From the NCBI RefSeq assembly GCF_946221145.1, contig NZ_CAMIOH010000134.1, forward strand, positions 1-8,535: a stretch of DNA of 8,535 bases, given 5' to 3'. Positions 5,741 through 8,535 of this stretch are shown in pieces (within the stretch, counting starts at the first letter, position 1; every line of letters starts with the position of its first letter). A model generated the notes under the pieces. It made no database searches, was not told the DNA's origin, and saw only the letters and a program-made list of their open reading frames with translations. The stretch comes from an uncultured Paracoccus sp. (GTDB lineage Bacteria > Pseudomonadota > Alphaproteobacteria > Rhodobacterales > Rhodobacteraceae). The position numbers and the translations under genes were made by a program.

Positions 5741-7309
5741 ATGTCCCTGGACGGTATCGGGCTGATCTTGCTGGCGGTCCTGGCGGGCACTGCATCCGTG
5801 CTGCTGGCGGTCGCGGTGCTGCGGTGGTGGGACCGGGGGCCGGGACGGCGCGTCCGGCATCTGCCGCAGGGCCTGGACAGCGGGTTGAAGCCGATGGTGC
5901 TGCTGTTCCGGGGCCAGCGGCTGGTGGATGCAACGCCGCCTGCCCGCGCGCTGCTGGACCGGATTTCCGCGCCCGAGGGGGAGTGGACGCGGCTGCTGCA
6001 ATGGATCGGCCCGCGTTTCCCCGAGGCCATCGACGGGCTGTCGCGGATCGACCGGGCCGGACGGTTCGAATGCCTGGGACATTCCGGCACCGGCAGCGCC
6101 ACCCTGCGGCTGCTGGTGGAACAGATCGATTCGGACCTGCTGCGGATCACCATCACCGACCCTCAGGCCGAATATGCCGGGATCGTCGTCGATTCCATGT
6201 CCCAACAGGCGATGGAGGAGGAGCTGGACCTGCTGCGCCGGTCGCTGGACCAGACGCCGATGCTGGTCTGGCGCCAGGATGCCGAGGAGCGGGTGACATG
6301 GGCCAATGCCGCCTATCTGCGCCGGGCCGAGGCGCAGTCCGAAGAGCCGATCAGCTGGCCCCTGCCGCGCCTGCTGGACGCGCCGCGCCCCGTTCCGGGC
6401 GCAGGGACACGGACGCGCCGCGCCTCGCTGACCCAGGACGGTGCGGTGTCATGGTATGACTGCCACAGCCACCAGACCGGCGACCAGACGATGATGTTCG
6501 CCCTGCCCGCCGATGCGGCGGTGCGTGCCGAACGGTCGCTGCGCGAATTCGTGCAGACCCTGACCAAGACCTTCGCCGACCTGCCGATCGGCCTGGCGAT
6601 CTTTGACCGGCAGCGGCATCTGCAACTGTTCAACCCGGCGCTGATCGACCTGACCAGCCTGCCGACCGGCTTTCTGACCGCGCGACCGACCCTGTTCGAC
6701 CTGCTGGACAAGCTGCGCGAATTGCGGATGGTCCCCGAACCCAAGGATTTCCGCAGCTGGCGCCAGCAGATGAGCAATCTGGAAAGCGCCGCCGCGACCG
6801 GCCACCATGTCGAGGAATGGTCCCTGCCGGGCGGCCAGACCTATCGCGTCACCGGCAGGCCGCATCCCGACGGCGCGGTGGCTTTTCTGTTCGAGGACAT
6901 CACGTCGGAAATGTCGCTGACGCGCAGCTTCCGCGCCCAGACGGCGCTGGGACAAAGCGTTCTGGACAATATCGGCGAGGCGGTGGTCGTCTTCGGTCCG
7001 GGCGGAGAGATGAGGTCGATCAACCAGGTCTATCAGGATCTGTGGCCCGGCGCCGTCGAACGCCTGCCCGATGCCCTGGAAGGCTGGCGATCGCTGTCCC
7101 AGCCCGGTCCCGGCCTGGAGGCGCTGTGTGACCGGCTGTCAACCGGAGAGGGGCGCGACACCGGCCTGATCGCCGGCCCGCAGCAACAGCTTCTGGGATG
7201 GACGGTGACACGGCTTTCGGGCGGACGGCAGATGGTGCGGTTCCGCATTCCCGATTCCGTCGCGGACCAGCAGGCCGACGACAAGCCGGCTCTGGCCAGC
7301 ACCGGCTGA
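5741..7309 (+). CDS. Membrane-anchored multi-PAS protein without kinase domain (DivL-like)
   Basis: This gene encodes 522 residues. Residues about 5-27 form one membrane helix. A poorly conserved region follows to about 160, then three PAS-like modules: about 164-255 (SLDQTPMLVW...VTWANAAYL), about 266-390 (FADLPIGLAIFDRQRHLQLFNPALIDL, ending FEDITSE) and about 400-505 (SVLDNIGEAVVVF...INQVYQDLW). The chain stops soon after the last PAS. There is no H-box, no N/G boxes and no other catalytic domain. Rhodobacterales have such short DivL relatives; in Caulobacter DivL is a longer PAS-containing pseudokinase that controls the CckA-CtrA phosphorelay. In related genomes this gene, as I recall, is followed by tsaE; here a GntR gene converges on it instead. 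The start is supported by AAGGAG 6 nt upstream, and a CtrA box precedes it. The PAS architecture is firm; DivL orthology is an inference. Confidence 0.8.
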   Translation: MSLDGIGLILLAVLAGTASVLLAVAVLRWWDRGPGRRVRHLPQGLDSGLKPMVLLFRGQRLVDATPPARALLDRISAPEGEWTRLLQWIGPRFPEAIDGLSRIDRAGRFECLGHSGTGSATLRLLVEQIDSDLLRITITDPQAEYAGIVVDSMSQQAMEEELDLLRRSLDQTPMLVWRQDAEERVTWANAAYLRRAEAQSEEPISWPLPRLLDAPRPVPGAGTRTRRASLTQDGAVSWYDCHSHQTGDQTMMFALPADAAVRAERSLREFVQTLTKTFADLPIGLAIFDRQRHLQLFNPALIDLTSLPTGFLTARPTLFDLLDKLRELRMVPEPKDFRSWRQQMSNLESAAATGHHVEEWSLPGGQTYRVTGRPHPDGAVAFLFEDITSEMSLTRSFRAQTALGQSVLDNIGEAVVVFGPGGEMRSINQVYQDLWPGAVERLPDALEGWRSLSQPGPGLEALCDRLSTGEGRDTGLIAGPQQQLLGWTVTRLSGGRQMVRFRIPDSVADQQADDKPALASTG

Positions 7310-7321
7310 CCCGTCTCAGCC
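7304..7321. repeat. Inverted repeat across the convergent stop codons
   Basis: GGCTGA (7304-7309) and TCAGCC (7316-7321) form a perfect 6-bp stem with a 6-nt loop that spans both stop codons of the convergent PAS and GntR genes. There is no T-tract on either side, so it is at best a weak bidirectional terminator. Confidence 0.35.
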
Positions 7322-7960
7322 CAGCCGGGCAAAGGCCGCCAGCACAACCCGTTCCGATTCGTCCAGATACCCTTCCAGCATCGCCGCCGCCTGGGCCTGC
7401 TGACCCTGCGTCAGCAGATCCAGGATCTGGGCGTTGCGGTCGATATAGGGTTCGTGCAGCCGTTCGGGACTGTCCAGAAGACCGAAGGCCAGACGCAGTT
7501 CCGCGATGATCTGCGCAAAGAATCCCTGCAACCGCGCGCTGTCGGTCAGCGCGACGATGGCGGCATGGAACTCCATATTGGCGCTGCCGACCGTGCGCCA
7601 GTCCTGCACCCCGCGCGCGTCGCGGGCCAGATCCACCGCGGCGCGCATCCGGGCCACCGCCTCGTGCCGGGGCCAGGCATGGGCCAGGGCCTGCACCTCG
7701 ATCAGGCGCCGGACCCGATAGATGTCAACGATGGTCGCCATCGACGGCACCGCCACGAAGACACCGCGATTGGGCTCGTGGCGCAGCAGCCCTTCGCGCG
7801 TCAGCAGCCGAAACACCTCTCGCAGCGTATTGCGCGAGACGCCCAGATCGGCGGCCAGCCGGGTTTCGGACAGCCGTTGACCCGGCGGCAACACGCCGCC
7901 GATGATGTCGCCGCGCAGACGCGACGCGGTTTCTTCGGCCAGGCCCGGATCCGTGGTCAT
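7316..7960 (-). CDS. GntR-family transcriptional regulator, FCD (FadR) subfamily
   Basis: This gene encodes 214 residues. The winged helix-turn-helix is at about 8-72 (LRGDIIGGVLPPGQRLSETR, LAADLGVSRNTLREVFRLLTREGLL, NRGVFVA), the standard GntR signature. The FCD effector domain follows (about 78-205), with IYRVRRLIEVQALAHA, NMEFHAAIVAL and a C-terminal helix AAMLEGYLDESE. Of the usual FCD metal ligands, N128 and H132 are present, but the two downstream histidines are replaced by N176 (RNAQIL) and Y198 (EGYL). FCD regulators sense small organic acids or related metabolites. The start at 7960 is supported by AGGA 7-8 nt upstream; the frame stays open to 8161, but that extension has no GntR similarity. 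It is divergent from the NRAMP-like gene, which is its most likely target. Confidence 0.92.
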   Translation of the reverse strand: MTTDPGLAEETASRLRGDIIGGVLPPGQRLSETRLAADLGVSRNTLREVFRLLTREGLLRHEPNRGVFVAVPSMATIVDIYRVRRLIEVQALAHAWPRHEAVARMRAAVDLARDARGVQDWRTVGSANMEFHAAIVALTDSARLQGFFAQIIAELRLAFGLLDSPERLHEPYIDRNAQILDLLTQGQQAQAAAMLEGYLDESERVVLAAFARLG

Positions 7961-8003
7961 CTGAATTCCTGTTTTCCCAAGAAATGGACCGGGCTGGCGA
8001 CCG

Positions 8004-8035
8004 CGGCAAGCCGTCCCTTGCCGATTCGTCGGCTT
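8004..8035 (-). repeat. Overlapping, mutually exclusive inverted repeats in the gntR leader region
   Basis: CGGCAAG (8004-8010) pairs perfectly with CTTGCCG (8017-8023) across a 6-nt loop. AAGCCG (8008-8013) pairs with CGGCTT (8030-8035). The two stems share bases, so only one can form at a time. They lie 44-75 nt upstream of the gntR start codon and would be in its leader if transcription starts above 8035, but no start site is identified. Confidence 0.35.
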
Positions 8036-8108
8036 ATCCTGCCTGCTGACGGAACAATCTTGGCCTTGTTGCCACAGAAATACGCAGTTTGTCCGTCTTG
8101 AACTGACG

Positions 8109-8123
8109 TTTTGTTCAACAAAA
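8109..8123. promoter_or_regulatory. 15-bp palindrome, candidate GntR operator
   Basis: TTTTGTT (8109-8115), one C, then AACAAAA (8117-8123) is a perfect 7-1-7 palindrome in the divergent gntR/transporter gap. Its size and symmetry suit a dimeric GntR-type regulator. A looser copy of the same half-sites, AACAA-N8-TTGTT, is at 8053-8070. Assignment to the neighbouring GntR protein is an inference. Confidence 0.5.
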
Positions 8124-8146
8124 AACCATTTAATGTCGAATAATCG

Positions 8147-8160
8147 TTGACAGCTTGTCA
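8147..8160 (+). promoter_or_regulatory. TTGACA -35-like element inside a TGACA-GCT-TGTCA palindrome
   Basis: TTGACA (8147-8152) is an exact sigma-70 -35 hexamer pointing at the transporter gene. TGACA (8148-8152) and TGTCA (8156-8160) form a perfect 5-3-5 inverted repeat overlapping it, a plausible place for a repressor. No good -10 is visible at 16-19 bp (CACCTT at 17 bp), so the promoter itself is unproven. Confidence 0.35.
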
Positions 8161-8222
8161 TGCTGTCTTCACCTTTTAGTCATTCAGAAATCGACACCCT
8201 CTCTTGCAGCAGGAGCATGACC

Positions 8223-8535
8223 ATGAGTGACAATGCCGTTCCCACGGCCGCCAATGCCACCCTGCGGGGCGGCTTCCTGGCGGCGATCTTCCTGATGGCC
8301 ACATCGGCCATCGGGCCGGGTTTCATCACCCAGACCGCAACCTTCACCGCCAAGCTGGGCGCGGCCTTTGCCTTTGCGATCCTTGCCTCGATCCTGATCG
8401 ACTTCGTGGTGCAGCTGAACATCTGGCGGATCACCGCGCTGACCCGCAAGAACGCGTCGGAAACCGCTAATGCCGCGATCCCCGGCGCGTTTCGACAGGA
8501 ACACCCCGATCGCCAGCAGCGCGGAAATCGCGCCG
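8223..8535 (+). CDS. NRAMP-related divalent-metal-type transporter, N-terminal part (cut by window edge)
   Basis: The ATG at 8223 is preceded by AGGAG (8211-8215) at 7 nt; the in-frame ATG at 8217 is only 1 nt from it and is rejected. Residues 16-60 give the first NRAMP helices (GGFLAAIFLMATSAIGPGFITQ, TATFTAKLGAAFAFAILASI), and QLNIWRITAL (64-73) and ETANAAIPG (80-88) follow as expected for the YcsG-like branch. The canonical metal-binding DPGN of TM1 is replaced by GPGF (31-34), so the substrate is uncertain. In Bacillus ycsG lies by the 5-oxoprolinase (pxp) genes; what follows here is outside the window. After G88 (8486) the plus frame loses all hydrophobicity, while the opposite strand reads as NRAMP-like protein, so the intact gene probably does not continue through 8487-8535. 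Family call good; the last 49 bases are suspect. Confidence 0.8.
   Translation, partial: MSDNAVPTAANATLRGGFLAAIFLMATSAIGPGFITQTATFTAKLGAAFAFAILASILIDFVVQLNIWRITALTRKNASETANAAIPGAFRQEHPDRQQRGNRA
8481..8535 (-). other. Inverted segment of the same transporter gene (fold-back, inversion or assembly chimera)
   Basis: Read on the minus strand in frame from 8534, these bases encode GAISALLAIGVFLSKRAG, a hydrophobic stretch of the kind expected some 50-60 residues further along an NRAMP/YcsG-like protein. None of the three plus-strand frames after 8487 is hydrophobic. The join falls in CCCGGCGCG (8481-8489), which reads as Pro-Gly on plus and Arg-Ala-Gly on minus in the same codon register. I infer a strand switch at this microhomology. 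Confidence 0.5.

Noticed and set aside
7961..8161. Upstream extension of the GntR frame to 8161
   Set aside because: The added 67 residues show no GntR similarity, have no ribosome-binding site, and would cover the palindromic intergenic region.

Overview
The window is high-GC DNA with short intergenic gaps. It looks like a chromosomal segment of an alphaproteobacterium of the Rhodobacterales (Rhodobacter/Paracoccus-like). The main evidence is the block regB <-> senC-regA-hvrA, a hallmark arrangement of that group, together with FxsA/SecB, a TimA-type Tim44 protein and a kinase-less multi-PAS protein. There are no tRNA, rRNA, CRISPR or IS signatures, and no gene-free stretch over 300 bases (the longest gap is 262 bases).

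Layout. (1) 1-771, minus strand: a Tim44/TimA-like membrane-anchored protein, whose stop overlaps the start of an Smr-domain protein cut by the left edge. (2) 879-2586, plus strand: fxsA, secB and an HD-domain hydrolase, closed by a GC-rich hairpin at 2589-2612. (3) 2627-4273, minus strand: senC, regA and hvrA, divergent from regB at 4336-5676 (plus). This is a complete redox-responsive two-component locus. RegB carries the H-box, the conserved redox cysteine and the GGxxNPF quinone-binding motif. RegA carries the phospho-Asp and the Fis-type HTH. SenC carries CxxxC plus His. HvrA is an H-NS-family nucleoid protein. (4) 5741-7309, plus strand: an N-terminally anchored protein with three PAS-like modules and no kinase domain, resembling the short DivL-type proteins of Rhodobacterales. 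A perfect CtrA-type box (TTAA-N7-TTAA) and a hairpin abutting the Shine-Dalgarno lie in front of it. (5) 7316-7960, minus strand: a GntR/FCD regulator, divergent from an NRAMP-related transporter starting at 8223 and cut by the right edge. The 262-bp gap between them holds several strong inverted repeats that look like operators.

The genes are mostly known families. The most notable points are: the CtrA box in front of the DivL-like gene, which suggests a feedback wire from the cell-cycle/gene-transfer-agent regulator CtrA to one of its upstream controllers; the last ~50 bases, which read as NRAMP protein only on the opposite strand (a fold-back, inversion or assembly chimera); a transporter lacking the canonical NRAMP DPGN motif next to a GntR regulator whose FCD metal ligands are partly replaced; and the symmetrical leader sequences between senC and regB. 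I see no clear sign of a wholly new multi-gene system.
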